The position numbers and the translations under genes are program-made. The notes under the pieces were generated by a model that searched no databases, was not told the origin of the DNA, and saw nothing but the letters and a program-made list of their open reading frames with translations. From NCBI GenBank assembly GCA_905221605.1, contig CAJNDS010002191.1:448710-512709 (forward strand): a stretch of 64,000 nt of DNA, in the 5' to 3' direction. The DNA is from Symbiodinium natans. Taxonomy: Eukaryota; Sar; Dinophyceae; Suessiales; Symbiodiniaceae. How positions within the stretch are numbered: the stretch's first letter is position 1; every line of letters starts with the position of its first letter. This document shows positions 33,310 to 43,600 of the stretch, piece after piece.

Positions 33310-33388
33310 GCCCGTGGTTCAAGACCTACGCAGCGAGCAGAAGCACAACGAGAGGAATAATGTTAAGTTGAGGGTCCTGTCCCGCACG
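33310..33388 (+). CDS. Putative plus-strand exon
   Basis: Plus reading PVVQDLRSEQKHNERNNVKL then RVLSRT, between GTGCCAG and ACG|GTGAAA. The minus strand is much poorer here. It lies inside the large minus intron between the exons at 35044 and 32412. Charged helix, family unknown. Confidence 0.42.
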
Positions 33389-33751
33389 GTGAAATCATCC
33401 GCGCATCCACCCCCCCCCCCCCCCCCTTGCTATGAACGAGTCGGCACGGTCCTACAGCCGTCAATCAGCACCCCTTTTCACTCTGTGGTTTGCACTCCCC
33501 CCCCCCCCCCCCCCCCCCAAAGCTCAAGCCCTTATTCCCCACAGGTGCCTCAATGGGATTCAAACCATTCCCAAAGCATTCAAGTCAAAACAGCTAGACG
33601 AAACTGAAACCTAGACCAGGTATACACTGCCCAAACCATCCCACAGACGAGACGTCCCCTCGACACTTCAAAAACACGTAAAGAAACACGGGTCCGCCAA
33701 ACCTTATACCCTTTCGCTACACGCGGGCAAATGCGGGCTGGGCGCGCCCAG

Positions 33752-33931
33752 ATGATGGAACGACACCGCCTCAAACAGCGAGCGCGCCGTCCTGAACTAC
33801 ACAAAGCCGTCCCATACGATTTGAAGGTTCGTGAATCGTTGTATGGTTTCGAAGTCTTGAAGTATGGGCTGCAGGAACAACTATCGGAGACCCTCCTGCA
33901 ACCCAAATATACCTACAATGTCAAGTTCTGA
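33752..33931 (+). CDS. Putative plus-strand exon or ORF end
   Basis: After GCGCCCAG the plus frame reads MMERHRLKQRARRPELHKAV then PYDLK, where GTTCGTG could be a donor at 33827. If not spliced, it continues VRESLYGFEVLKYGLQEQLS to a stop at 33931. It may belong with 33310-33388 to a gene nested in the intron of the minus gene. Confidence 0.4.
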   Translation: MMERHRLKQRARRPELHKAVPYDLKVRESLYGFEVLKYGLQEQLSETLLQPKYTYNVKF

Positions 33932-35043
33932 AGCTTCGGACGTAGGTTGCGAGGGGAGGAGGAGGTCAGGGGTGAACATCAGATCCTCGTGGCCATCTAG
34001 CTGTAAGCCTGAAGCATCATCCTGAAACGCCATCCCGGGCAGTTCCCACATGGTTGGGGCAGCACAGTAATTCCGCAATGGTCCCCTCTTGGAGATATGA
34101 ACTCGTCTCCTGAAAATACCCCCGCGTAATGAGGGACCGCCACGACATGAAAGAACCGAAGCCCTTCAGCCATAGGCCTGTTTCCAGCCAAAGGCTCAAC
34201 TCCAATCCCAAAGACTGGAAAAGGGAGCGGAGCTCCAGAAGATTCACGCTGTTGTCCTTCGAAGGGTTATTTTGGGTCTCTAGGGCTTCGGTGGTTTCGG
34301 GTATCAGGTTTTTTGGAATTGGGCTGGGATTTGAAGGCTTTTGCGGCTTCTGGGTTGGACACCATCTGATGCACGATCGGTCATGGTTTTTGACATTAGT
34401 TGAGGGCAAGGAACGACCTCAAAGAGCTGATCACGGGGCTGTTCTGTACTCACGGTCCCCTTTAGGGGCACCTTTGATGAAAGCATCCCTTGCCAGGCCT
34501 TGCCAGATACAGAACCCCAAATCTAAGCACTTCCCGAACTCGGGATGCACGTACCCCTAACAAACCCACAAATTACCATGATCGTAGTTCTGGAGGAACC
34601 CCGCAAAAAAAGGTACTCTTGTTTTGAAACCCAAGATGAAACAACCACATAAAACCCTTCAATCTGTTTGGAGGGTCGATGGGGCGTGGAAGACCACAGT
34701 CTTCAACCAAACCCGAGGAAAAACAACACAGCCACAACTCAACCCGGCTGGCCATTCCCAACTCCCGCGCCCCAGGGGAACAAGCAAAAAAGCCCAGAGT
34801 GCATCCTTGTCCCCGTCCGTCTTTCCTGGGGAAAGTCACACAAGGTCATGGAAGTCATGGGGTGTCAAGACTTCAAGGGTCTGCAGTTGTTGGGGGGTCT
34901 CTTGTGTGGCTGAGGATGGGAAGTCTTCAACGACGCTTTGACAAAAGCCCTCACCCTTACATTCAACCGAACCTTCACAACATGCCCCACTCCAAGGATC
35001 CGAGGAGATCCGCCTAAACCCGGCAACGCTCGCAAGTCTAAAC

Positions 35044-35143
35044 CGCCTCCCTGTTCCATGCAGGCTGAGTAGCGGAAGATGTGCTGGGTGCGGAAATATT
35101 CGGCGTTGAAGTGTCGCCTCGCAGCGCGAAGGAGCATGGGGCT
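35044..35143 (-). CDS. EF-hand gene series, exon
   Basis: Minus reading SPMLLRAARRHFNAEYFRTQ then HIFRYSACMEQGG, between CCTTAG and G|GTTTAGAC, phase 0 to 1. Its leftover G joins the first two bases of the exon at 32345-32412 as Gly. Confidence 0.65.
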
Positions 35144-35288
35144 CTAAGGTTTATGTAGGGCCTGTGGCCTGAATCATTACACATACTTGCCAAGATCATG
35201 CCCTTTCACTCCTCAAACGGTTAAATGGTTGCAATATACACTCGGAACTCCCCATTTAAGAATCAAGGTTCCTGCTTTCAACCATCAC

Positions 35289-35365
35289 CTGCAGCGGAAC
35301 GTGGATCGAAGTCTCACACATGCCCAGCCTCATCATCTGCAGGAAATCCGACAAGGACAGGTCGC
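35289..35365 (-). CDS. EF-hand gene series, exon
   Basis: Minus reading DLSLSDFLQMMRLGMCETSI then HVPLQ, between TTGTCAG and CAG|GTGATG; phase 1 to 0. GDLSLSDFLQMMRLGM has the shape of the second half of an EF-hand. The same minus frame is open upstream to 35768 (170 codons, Pro/Gln/Arg-rich); that part could be further coding sequence. Confidence 0.62.
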
Positions 35366-36326
35366 CTGACAAGCCCAGTGTGGGAACTCGAGAAATCACA
35401 TGGCGCCTCCTTCTGCAAGCCATGCAAAAACAGCCTAAACATGAGGCGGCAGGCTTTGGATACCCGGGCGGCCAGTGTGTTGTCTCTCGCTGGCTGCGTG
35501 GCCTTTGTGGCCGGTGCTTTGCGGTGCTTCTTTCGGCAGGCTGCTGAACTTCTGTTGGTGTGCTAGGCTGTCCCGGTCGGGGCTGGTGGGTCCAGGATGT
35601 TCGGGGGGCACACGCCGACGATACTTCCCATGGCGCTGCTTGCTTGGGTTGCTCTGGTGGCTGCTCAATTGTGGCAATCGTGTTCTGGCTCTCCTCCCAG
35701 CTGTCGGGACGTTGGTGCTCTGGTAATGGTCCACCGGTGGCCTGACTTGAGTCCCGATGGTTGCCCACGGCGTCTCACATGCTGGTTTGGGCAGGTCTGG
35801 CTGGCCAAGCTTGTGGGGTGAGCGGGCTCGCGCGGTGCTGTTGCCCTCCGGTGGCGTCTGCGGTACTTCTTGGTGTTCATGGCCCCACCACCCTCTAACA
35901 GGGTTTCTTAATACAAGGGCTGACCAAGGACCACGGTATCATTTCGACAGCAGTCTGTTTGTAGTGCCATGCTGTAGGGCGGGGAGGAAGTTTCCAAGGT
36001 AGTGGTGGGAAAAGGCAGATGAAGCCTGGGAGGTCACCAAATGTGCAGCATGGGATCTCAACCCATATTTATGGGTTGCTATAAAAGGAGCTACTTACAC
36101 AAGAAGGTAGTAGTGGCCATAAGATGGAACTCGAGTTTCTTGTTATGCTGGCTTGAGTTCTATATTCCTTGACGGCAACACCGCAACCCGGTACAAGCCC
36201 GGATTCATCTCACCAATGCTGGGCACATTACTAGTAGTATTGCGAGGATGGCCCTGTAAACACCTCTGAAAACTCTTCCTAAACATGATCCTCTTAAACC
36301 CAACAACGGAAAACATAAGCGATTAC

Positions 36327-36499
36327 CGTGGATCTTCGGGGGCAGCTTCCACACCTTGCAGCTTCGGCTGAAGAGCTGCCAGCCTCTCTTCGTCCTCGGC
36401 GTCGCCGTTTTGTGTTGCTACTACTGGGTGATCACGGCTTTTGGAGAGTTGTGTGCGGTTTGCGTCCTCAACCCGGGTCGAAGAAGCAACCGTAGACGA
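36327..36499 (-). CDS. EF-hand gene series, polar exon
   Basis: 57 codons after GGGGCTCAG: SSTVASSTRVEDANRTQLSK, then SRDHPVVATQNGDAEDEERL, then AALQPKLQGVEAAPEDP, ending CG|GTAATC. Low-complexity, acidic, probably disordered linker. Phase to the next exon is not resolved. Confidence 0.5.
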
Positions 36500-37079
36500 C
36501 TGAGCCCCCAAAACTTGTAGATAGCTGTGAAGTTAAACCCAAACTCAGCCCGTCCTTTGGAATCAGCATCACCTCCTGCTCTGCCAACTCGCGTGCCAGC
36601 TGTTGCGCCTCCTCTCTCGACGAATATAGAGGCTTAACAACTTGAATAGGGTTTTGGGGGGCTGTTATAGTATAATTATATAGGGACCATAAGGGAATAC
36701 TACTAGTAACTATTCCGACCCCTATATTATAGGGGTTTGGTCTGTGCAGGTGAAGAATTGGTTGATGGTTGTGGCCGTTGGGGTTTTTTGCGCATGGAGT
36801 TCGCAGCCTCCCCCTTAGACTTTGGGGATTTGAAAGATGAGGAAGGGTTTGTTTGCCACCGGCCTAGCAGACCCCCTCTGGCATGAGGAAGGGTTTAGGG
36901 TGTAGGGTTACAGGGATCTGAAGAATTTTGCAGGATGGGATCGAGGACTCCGTGCAAAAACTAGTTGCTAGTTCCAACGCCACAAGGCCGAACATTCCCG
37001 AACGTCCGACCTAGGAAAGGCCTGGCTCACCCAGAAGACTCTGCGAAACCCTTCTTCCCGAACCTTCTTGCAATGGGCC

Positions 37080-37128
37080 GTCTGCGACTTCAGCAACCCA
37101 CAGCGCGAGCCCTAAACCCTAAGCCCTA
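37080..37128. other. Coding-like island, strand undecided
   Basis: The minus reading LALWVAEVADGPLQE ends at G|GTTCGG. The plus reading LQWAVCDFSNPQRE is open too. Telomere-like repeats lie directly to the right. Confidence 0.28.
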
Positions 37129-37258
37129 AACCCGAAACCTCAACCCAAGACAGCCGCAACATGGATTCTTCTTTGCTGCCGGCCTCTCTCGCCAGGAAAT
37201 TGCCAATCCCCCCCCCCCCTGTTTAAACGGCCTCTATCGACTCCGGAAACTCCACTAC

Positions 37259-37355
37259 CGGGCGCCTCCACAGCCGCCTCGGCGCTGGCCTCGGGAGCAC
37301 AGAAGCTCAGCCACACGCGCCTTAGGCTGCAGGCGTTGAGATGCGCTTCGGATTC
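37259..37355 (-). CDS. Putative exon, frame uncertain
   Basis: Minus frames ending at CG|GTAGTGG: SKESEAHLNACSLRRVWLSF then CAPEASAEAAVEAP, or the overlapping RIRSASQRLQPKARVAELLC. The codon bias is good but the frame is not settled. Confidence 0.35.
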
Positions 37356-37841
37356 TTTGGATCTCTCGGGTTTTGTAGGGTTCTAGCGGGCCCAGCGCCC
37401 GGGGCATGTGGGAATCCCGACCGGCAAGGTGGACAAGCAACGCCGTTGAACAACATTGACTTGAAAACAACCCGAGCCAGGCATGTGTTTCTCTGAGTCA
37501 AGGCCCACTGTCCCAGGAGGTTTTTCAAGTGCTCGGAAGCTTGGGGCCGAACCGGAGCCCTGAACCTCGGAAGCCTCCCGATGCCTAGACTCCAAAAAAT
37601 CGTGCAAGGCGCAATGCGGGCAGCTCATCTTCCTGGCAAGCCCAGGATCTGAGAGCATCTTCGATGCTAAGCCCCAAGAAGTGACCCGCCCACGGGCCCA
37701 CTGCTTTTTCATTGCCACAACACCCCGAGGTCTCACAAAGCCCCGAGCCTCCAGAAATCCGCTTCCATTGCTGTCCAGCCGCCTTGGGACTGGTGGGGTG
37801 TGTGGGACCGCCATTTGTCTCCAGAAACCCTCAAGCCACAA

Positions 37842-37900
37842 GCCCTGCAAGCGAATGCCCTGAAGGCCAGGACGCTGGAAAGCAGCACAAAGGCGGCCAT
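37842..37900 (-). other. Hydrophobic start, possible first exon
   Basis: ATG at 37900 opens MAAFVLLSSVLAFRAFACRA, which looks like a signal peptide. It lies inside the region otherwise assigned to introns of the minus gene. It may be chance. Confidence 0.22.
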
Positions 37901-38206
37901 GCTGGGATCGTGTGAAGCCGTCACCTTGTGCGCGTTGGGTTTAGGGTGCTCGCCAGGGATTAGTGGTTTTGGGGTGCAGGGTTCCGGGCTTACTTTCCCA
38001 GGGCTTTTCCAGGCCTTACAAGTGTCCTGCAAGATGAAATTCAAGAGAGAAGACGCCGAGGGGCGATTAGCTTGTGTTTAGCGCCACCCACCAACAGAAC
38101 CCTGCAACCCAAAACCCGGAGATCAGATCCTATGCAGCGGCTGGGAGGGGGTTGTTGATATTTGGGGTTCCGAGCTTTTGTCGGGCCAAGGCTAGAAAAA
38201 TTGGCT

Positions 38207-38330
38207 GCCAGGAGTGGAAGTGCACAGCGCGAGCTTACACAGGTGGATTATCACCATTTCGTAGCAATTGGGCTTGCGATTGCAAAGTTATATGCAAGCC
38301 CCTGTTTGGGTATGTGGACTCCAACACCAA
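38207..38330 (+). other. Plus coding-like island
   Basis: Plus frame LEKLAARSGSAQRELTQVDY then HHFVAIGLAIAKLYASP; the minus strand has stops. RELTQVDYHHFVAIGLAI looks like an EF-hand half. This conflicts with the direction of the main series, so it is recorded as uncertain. Confidence 0.3.
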
Positions 38331-38399
38331 ACCTTTTTTCTGAGCGCGGACTTTGAGCTGCAAGCCGGCCAGAAACCCTCACCCCAATACACCCTAAAC

Positions 38400-38470
38400 C
38401 CCACGGCGTTCTAGTCGAGGGGCGCTCGACCAGGCCCTGCATGAGGAAACTAAAGAGGCTGAAGTCCACG
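38400..38470 (-). CDS. EF-hand gene series, exon
   Basis: Minus reading VDFSLFSFLMQGLVERPSTR then TPW, between AAGGCAG and G|GTTTAGG, phase 2 to 1. VDFSLFSFLMQGLVE matches the end of an EF-hand loop plus its exit helix. It completes the Gly codon left by 39279-39349. Confidence 0.66.
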
Positions 38471-38989
38471 CTGCCTTCCCAAAAATGAAGCGGGAGCTAG
38501 ACTAGCTGGTTCTGAGTCGGGAAGGAGGGAATGAGGTACCCTGTGTAACTGGCCTAGGAGCGTACGGGTACGTTTAACTACAACTATACCACAACAAGGA
38601 AGCCATGGCCATTTCTTCTATAATATTCCTACCCTGATTAAGAAATGTAAGCTGCCGAGCAGCAAATCACCAACCCCAACTACCCCGAACCTTGTTCCCC
38701 AACCCCTTTTTGAGGAGGGGCCTATACGTAAAACCCTAAATATAGGGTTTAACACACATTTAATCAAGAATGAATTAATTTAACGGTACAAAGCTCAGCT
38801 TAACCCTCTGGAATGTAAACCCCAGAGTTGAGCATCAAGACGCCCGAGGCATTATACGCCAGGGACCCCCCCACGAGTTGCAGCTCTACGCCCGTCCGAA
38901 CTGAAACCTAGGCCACATGATCAGCAGGTGAGTCTTAATTTCTTTATTTGTTTGTGTTAGTTGAATTGGGGTTCTGTGGCTACGTATAC

Positions 38990-39050
38990 TCTATAATATG
39001 TATATATATATATATATACGCTCCATATATATATATACACATTTAAAGAG
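38990..39050. repeat. TA microsatellite
   Basis: ATATGTATATATATATATAT followed by further TATA runs. Confidence 0.9.
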
Positions 39051-39159
39051 GATAACATGTTGCTGAAGGAGTTAAGTTTCCATATTCGGACCTATGGCTG
39101 CCCTCTAATGACAGGAAGCATTGGGTTTAAGGTTTAGGGAGGGATGTTGACAGCTGACA

Positions 39160-39252
39160 ACCAGGATGGGCTATGTGGCCTTATAATCCACGTAGTCAAC
39201 CCTATAAAAGAGCTTTTTTTAGGGGTTCTAGGGGATAATAGCCCATCCTGGA
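39160..39252. mobile_element. Fold-back element, family C, copy 1
   Basis: Ends CCAGGATGGGCTAT and ATAGCCCATCCTGG are perfect 14-bp inverted repeats; the inner part has GGCCTTATAATCC and GGGGTTCTAGGGGAT. A second copy is at 44293-44385. Confidence 0.8.
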
Positions 39253-39278
39253 AGGGAGGGTGCCCTTTGGACCCTCAC

Positions 39279-39349
39279 CCTCCGCCTGCTCCGCCACGGC
39301 TTTTGGGCCTTGGCACGCCAAGAGATTCAGCCGCCTCCTCTAAGAGCTC
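39279..39349 (-). CDS. EF-hand gene series, exon
   Basis: Minus reading ELLEEAAESLGVPRPKSRGG then AGG, between CCCATCAG and GG|GTGAGG, phase 0 to 2. Confidence 0.63.
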
Positions 39350-40241
39350 CTGATGGGAAGCAGTAGGTTTAGGGTTAAGGCATGGTCATGAGTTCCACCA
39401 ATAAAGGCAATGCTCGCTTTGGAGGGAGGGGGACATCGAAGCTCGGGCCGCGTTGAATGTCCACACAATGCCCAAAGCGTTGCCATCCTCTCGGCCGATA
39501 CTATCCTGAAGGTTCTGGGCAGGAAGGGTGCACTATTGGCCCCCGTGGTTTGCGGGTGTCTACCCAGTGCCGTCTGGCCGTGCGCTTCGGCGTTGTGCCA
39601 TTGGTGCGGGGTGGCCAGCTGGAGCTGTTCTCAGTGGGTGGCCGATGACGTTGACGGACATCAACTCTCACCGTATGTCATGAATTGAAGGGTGAAGATG
39701 GTGAGTAAACTTAAAGGATAAATATGTTCGGAAGTCTTGTCTCGATGCAGTACGTCCAGTTTCCGGAAAATCCTGGATTGGAGTTTGAAGAAGCCATTAG
39801 GCTATTCGAATCTAGAAACGTTCCCCCTGAATCTTCAAGCGCTGCACCCAGAGAGAGGCATGTTCGCCGGCCTTGTTTCAACCAACATCTTGCTGAAAGA
39901 GTCTTTCTCACGCTGTAAATCGTAACCCCCGAACCGCCTGGAAATCGCCAGCCGACAAGACGAAGCCCACCTCCATACAGACGTAGAGGAGCTTTGGGAT
40001 TGTAGGATGTGTGGCTTACTCAAGGAGACGTGCTCGGGAGAATTCAGTCTTGGGCTTTCTGCTTAGTGCGAATCGGTCTGCGACCCCAAAACTTGTTGCT
40101 ACTTGTGCAAAACCCAACAGGGCTGGGAAGGATTTCACGAGGGAGCCGCAGTCTAGAGGGCGCATCTCAACAATGGTTGGACTTTGGTTTACAAGCTTTC
40201 GATGAGAAAAGGGTTTACAGGGCTTCGCGAATGTTCATGTG

Positions 40242-40340
40242 TTAGGTTCCCCCTTGTACTACCAGTCCTTCATAGAGATCATGGTACCCCCTATGTTAAT
40301 CCCTACTAAGGACTGTTGGTAATAAGGGGGAACATCCCAA
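40242..40340. mobile_element. Fold-back element, family A, copy 4
   Basis: GTTAGGTTCCCCCTTGTACT at the left; TAATAAGGGGGAACATCCCA at the right; inner CCAGTCCTTCA / TAAGGACTG. (CCCTAAA)4 follows at 40346. Confidence 0.78.
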
Positions 40341-40388
40341 CAGCAACCCTAAACCCTAAACCCTAAACCCTAAGGTCTAGGTTTTTGC

Positions 40389-40472
40389 CAACAGCCGCCC
40401 CGAATTGCGCGGCTGCGGCGCCTGCTTGATCAGGTCGTAGAGCTGGCGGACCTGGATGGCGCCGAAATGTGC
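40389..40472 (-). CDS. EF-hand gene series, exon
   Basis: 28 codons, AHFGAIQVRQLYDLIKQAPQ then PRNSGRLL, between GGTGACAG and a GC-type donor (TTG|GCAAAA), phase 0 to 0. Nearly all third positions are G or C. Confidence 0.66.
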
Positions 40473-40530
40473 CTGTCACCGGGGTTTGTAGGGTTTAGGG
40501 TGTTTAGGGTTTAGGGTTTAGGGTTTTTTT

Positions 40531-40575
40531 TGCCACCCGCCTAGCAGACCCCCTCTGGGATCACTCCGCAGGGAA
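40531..40575 (-). repeat. Dispersed A-tailed element, subtype 1
   Basis: The minus strand ends GGGTCTGCTAGGCGGGTGGC followed by eight A and then CCCTAAA repeats. Other copies are at 36853, 60660, 62612 and 62668. Confidence 0.65.
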
Positions 40576-40644
40576 CAGTCGTGAGTATGCATGTTACCAG
40601 GGTTTAGGGTTTAGGCTTTAGGGTTTAGGGCTTCCCAAAGCTCG

Positions 40645-40703
40645 AACCGACATCTGGGCGGAAGTTGTGCTTTACCATAGGGCCACCCAGCCCCCAAAGC
40701 CAG
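40645..40703 (-). repeat. tRNA-like sequence
   Basis: The minus strand has TGGCCCTATGGTAAAGCA (A-box-like) and, about 30 bp on, TCGGTTCGAGC (B-box-like). The acceptor stem is not convincing, so I read it as a tRNA-derived SINE fragment. Confidence 0.45.
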
Positions 40704-40781
40704 CCCTGCACCCGTATAAAGGCATCACAAGATCCCAAACCCCCTCCCTGAACCCTGAACCCTGAACCCTAAACCCTAAAC

Positions 40782-40842
40782 CCGAAAGGCCTTGCCCAGG
40801 AAGGCCACCTCGGTAGCCTTGACGAGCTCAGCTTCGTAGGAC
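40782..40842 (-). CDS. EF-hand gene series, exon
   Basis: Minus reading SYEAELVKATEVAFLGKAFR between TCACGCAG and CGG|GTTTAGG, phase 2 to 0, followed in frame by the exon at 40389-40472. Confidence 0.66.
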
Positions 40843-40924
40843 CTGCGTGAATGGCTTCTGGGTTTCGGGTTTTTTCGGTTTTATTGTTATTTATTTACTT
40901 ATATATATATATATATATATTTTA

Positions 40925-40972
40925 TTTTTTTTTTTGGGGGGGGGGTGTTGTTGTTTTTTTTTTTTTTTTTTT
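40925..40972. repeat. Poly-T / poly-G / poly-T junction
   Basis: About 11 T, 10 G, a short TGTTGTTG bridge, then about 20 T. Confidence 0.95.
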
Positions 40973-41009
40973 TCAGCGAAGGGTTCTTCGGAAAAAAACG
41001 TTAGCCCTA

Positions 41010-41135
41010 CCACACTACCACACACTCACACTACCATCACCACACTACAATCACCACACTACCATCACCACACTCCAATCACCACTACCATCACCACACT
41101 CCAATCACCACACTCCACACTACCATCACATCACC
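41010..41135. repeat. ACCACACTACCATC repeat, left copy
   Basis: Irregular repeats of ACCACACTACCATC and TCCAATCACC. A similar array lies at 43300-43390 on the far side of the tandem block. Confidence 0.88.
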
Positions 41136-41194
41136 TCCTCTATTAAATTCTCTCTTATTTCTTAGGCTGGGGTGGGTTTCGCCGCGGCTAGCGC

Positions 41195-41447
41195 GATGCA
41201 CCCCTCTGCGGGGATCGTGCGTGTCGGGGCGCTCCCGCTGTGCGTTTTTGCGCATGTGGATTTGTCGCCGCGCACCCTCTGCGGGGATCGTGCGTGTCGG
41301 AGCGCTCCCGCTGTGCGTTTTTGCGCATTGTACAACTTGCTTCGCACACCCTCTGCGGGGATCGTGCGTGTCGGAGCGCTCCCGCTGTGCGTTTTTGCGT
41401 ATTTTCAAGCGTGGTCGTGCACCCTCTGCGGGGATCGTGCGTGTCGG
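41195..41447. repeat. 73-bp tandem repeat, about 4 copies
   Basis: The core CTCTGCGGGGATCGTGCGTG occurs at 41204, 41277, 41351 and 41424; the cores are nearly identical while the last 15-20 bp of each unit diverge. Confidence 0.93.
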
Positions 41448-42072
41448 AGCCTTCCTCACCTCTTCCTCTCCTCTTCCTCTCCTCTTCCTCTCCTCTTCTT
41501 TTCCTCTTCCTCTCCTCTTCCTCTCCTCTTCCTCTCCTCTTCCTCTCTTCTTCCTCTCCTCTTCCTCTCCTCTTCCTCTGCTCTTCTTTTCCTCTTCTTT
41601 TCCTCTTCCTCTCCTCTTCCTCTCCTCTTCTTTTCCTCTTCCTCTCCTCTTCCTCTCCTCTTCCTCTCCTCTTCCTCTCTCTTCCTCTCCTCTTCCTCTC
41701 CTCTTCCTCTGCTCTCTTCCTCTTTCTCCTCTTCCTCTCCTCTTCCTCTCCTCTTCTCCTCTTCCTCTCCTCTTCCTCTCCTCTTCCTCTCCTCTTCCTC
41801 TCCTCTTCTCTCCTCTCCTCTTCCTCTCCTCTCCTCTTCCTCTCTCTTCTTCCTCTCTCTCTCTCTCTCTCTCCTCCTCTGATCTTCTTTTCCTCTTCCT
41901 CTCCTCTTCCTCTCCTCCTTCCTCTCCTCTTCCGCTCCTCTTCCTCTCCTCTCCTCTTCCTCTCCTCTTCCTTCCTCTCTGCTCTTCCTCTCCTCTTCCT
42001 CTCCTCTTCCTCTCCTCTTCCTCTCCTCTTCCTCTCCTCTTCCTCTGCTCTTCTTTTCTTCTTCCTCTCCTG
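41448..42072. repeat. CTCTTCCTCT microsatellite
   Basis: About 620 bp of CTCTTCCTCTC units. The long Arg-Glu-Gly frames on the minus strand are products of this periodicity. Confidence 0.96.
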
Positions 42073-42465
42073 GAAAGTCGACTTTTGTAGTGCAAACGTA
42101 CTGCGCCGCGGACGCCCGGAGCTGCCGTGGCTGGAAAGTCGACTTTTTGCAGTACAAACGTAGTACGCCGCGGACGCCCGGAGCTGCCGTGGCTGGAAAG
42201 TCGACTTTTTGTAGTACAAATGTAGTACGCCGCGGACGCCCGGAGCTGCCGTAGTCGACTTTTTGTAGTACAAACGTAGTACGCCGCGGACGCCAGGAGC
42301 TGCCGTAGCTGGAAAGTCGACTTTTTGTAGCACAAACGTAGTACTTGTAGTACAAACGTAGTACGCCGCGGACGCCCGGAGCTGCTGTGGCTGGAAAGTC
42401 GACTTTTTGTAGTACAAACGTAGTACGCCGCGGACGCCCGGAGCTGCCGTAGCTGGAAAGTCGCT
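42073..42465. repeat. About 62-bp tandem repeat, 6-7 copies
   Basis: Unit contains GGAAAGTCGACTTTTTGTAG, TACAAACGTAGTACGCCGCG and GACGCCCGGAGCTGCCGT; some copies are shortened. Confidence 0.93.
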
Positions 42466-43300
42466 CTAGGACTTCGAAAACGTCGCAAATACCGTGGGCG
42501 CGGAACTCTGGGGCTTCGAAAACCTAGCAAATACCGTGGGCGCGGAACTCCGGGGCTTCGAAAACCTCGCAAACACCGTGGGCGCGGGCGCGAAACTCTG
42601 GGGCTTCGAAAACCTCACAAACACCGTGGGCGCGGAACTCTGGAGCTTCGAAAACCTCGCAAATACCGTGGGCGCGGAACTCTGGGGCTTCGACAACGTC
42701 CAAAATCCGGGGGCGCGGAACTCATGGGGCTTCGAAAACGTCGCAAATACCGTGGGCGCGGAACTCTGGGGCTTCGAAAACCTCGCAAATACCGTGGGCG
42801 CGGAACTCCGGGGCTTCGAAAACCTCGCAAACACCGTGGGCGCGGAACTCTGGGGCTTCGAAAACGTCGCAAATACCGTGGGCGCGGAACTCTGGGGCTT
42901 CGAAAACCTCACAAATACCGTGGGCGCGGAACTCTGGAGCTTCGAAATCCTCGCAAATACCGCGGGCGCGGAACTCTGGGGCTTCGAAAACCTCACAAAC
43001 ACCGTGGGCGCGGAACTCTGGAGCTTCGAAAACCTCGCAAATACCGTGGGCGCGGAACTCTGGGGCTTCGACAACGTCCAAAATCCGTGGGCGCGGAACT
43101 CATGGGGCTTCGAAAACGTCGCAAATACCGTGGGCGCGGAACTCTGGGGCTTCGAAAACCTCGCAAATACCGTGGGCGCGGAACTCCGGGGCTTCGAAAA
43201 CCTCGCAAACACCGTGGGCGCGGAACTCTGGAGCTTCGAAAACGTCGCATATACCGTGGGCGCGGAACTCTGGGGCTTCGAAAACGTCGCAGCAAATAGC
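42466..43300. repeat. 42-bp tandem repeat, about 20 copies, open both ways
   Basis: The unit AACGTCGCAAATACCGTGGG plus CGCGGAACTCTGGGGCTTCG plus AA is a multiple of three. It keeps frames open on both strands: plus NVANTVGAELWGFE, minus SKPQSSAPTVFARF. Substitutions are concentrated at a few sites (CTC/GTC, ATA/ACA, TGG/CGG, GGC/AGC). The unit at about 42685 (GACAACGTCCAAAATCC) recurs at about 43065, which shows a higher-order duplication of about 380 bp. No ATG or splice context marks it as a gene. Confidence 0.93.
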
Positions 43301-43390
43301 ACGACGACACCACACTACCGTCGCAACATTACCATCACCACATTATCATCACCCCATTACCATCACCGCACTACCATCGCCTCAGCTACA
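43300..43390. repeat. ACCACACTACC / CATCACC repeat, right copy
   Basis: Same type as the repeat at 41010-41135. Confidence 0.85.
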
Positions 43391-43575
43391 CACCGCTTCT
43401 CTACGCTGCCTGTTACATTCCATCTTCTTTGCGTTTCGCGTTCTTTTCGCCGTCGACGCCACACCTGCTTCCTATCCTACTACACCACACCACGATCACC
43501 GCACTGACAACACAACCAACTATACGTGTCAGTTGATATCTTTGCACTGATGGCTTTCGGGATAATCGGTGTCTA

Positions 43576-43600
43576 TTTTTTTTTTTTTTTTGGGGGGGGG
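43576..43600. repeat. Poly-T / poly-G junction
   Basis: About 16 T followed directly by 9 G. Confidence 0.95.

Noticed and set aside
35225-36120. LTR retrotransposon leader and gag
   Set aside because: Pro/Arg/Gln-rich minus frames first suggested gag, but no LTR pair, primer-binding site, zinc knuckle or reverse transcriptase was found; part of the region is an EF-hand exon.
41091-42572. 493-codon minus frame, Arg-Glu rich, and long frames beside it
   Set aside because: It runs through three different tandem repeats; the central part is a CTCTTCCTCT microsatellite.
42494-43507. 337-codon plus frame with WGFENLANTVGAEL repeats as a gene
   Set aside because: The 42-bp unit keeps both strands open, and there is no start or splice context. 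Kept as a repeat and a finding, not as a CDS.
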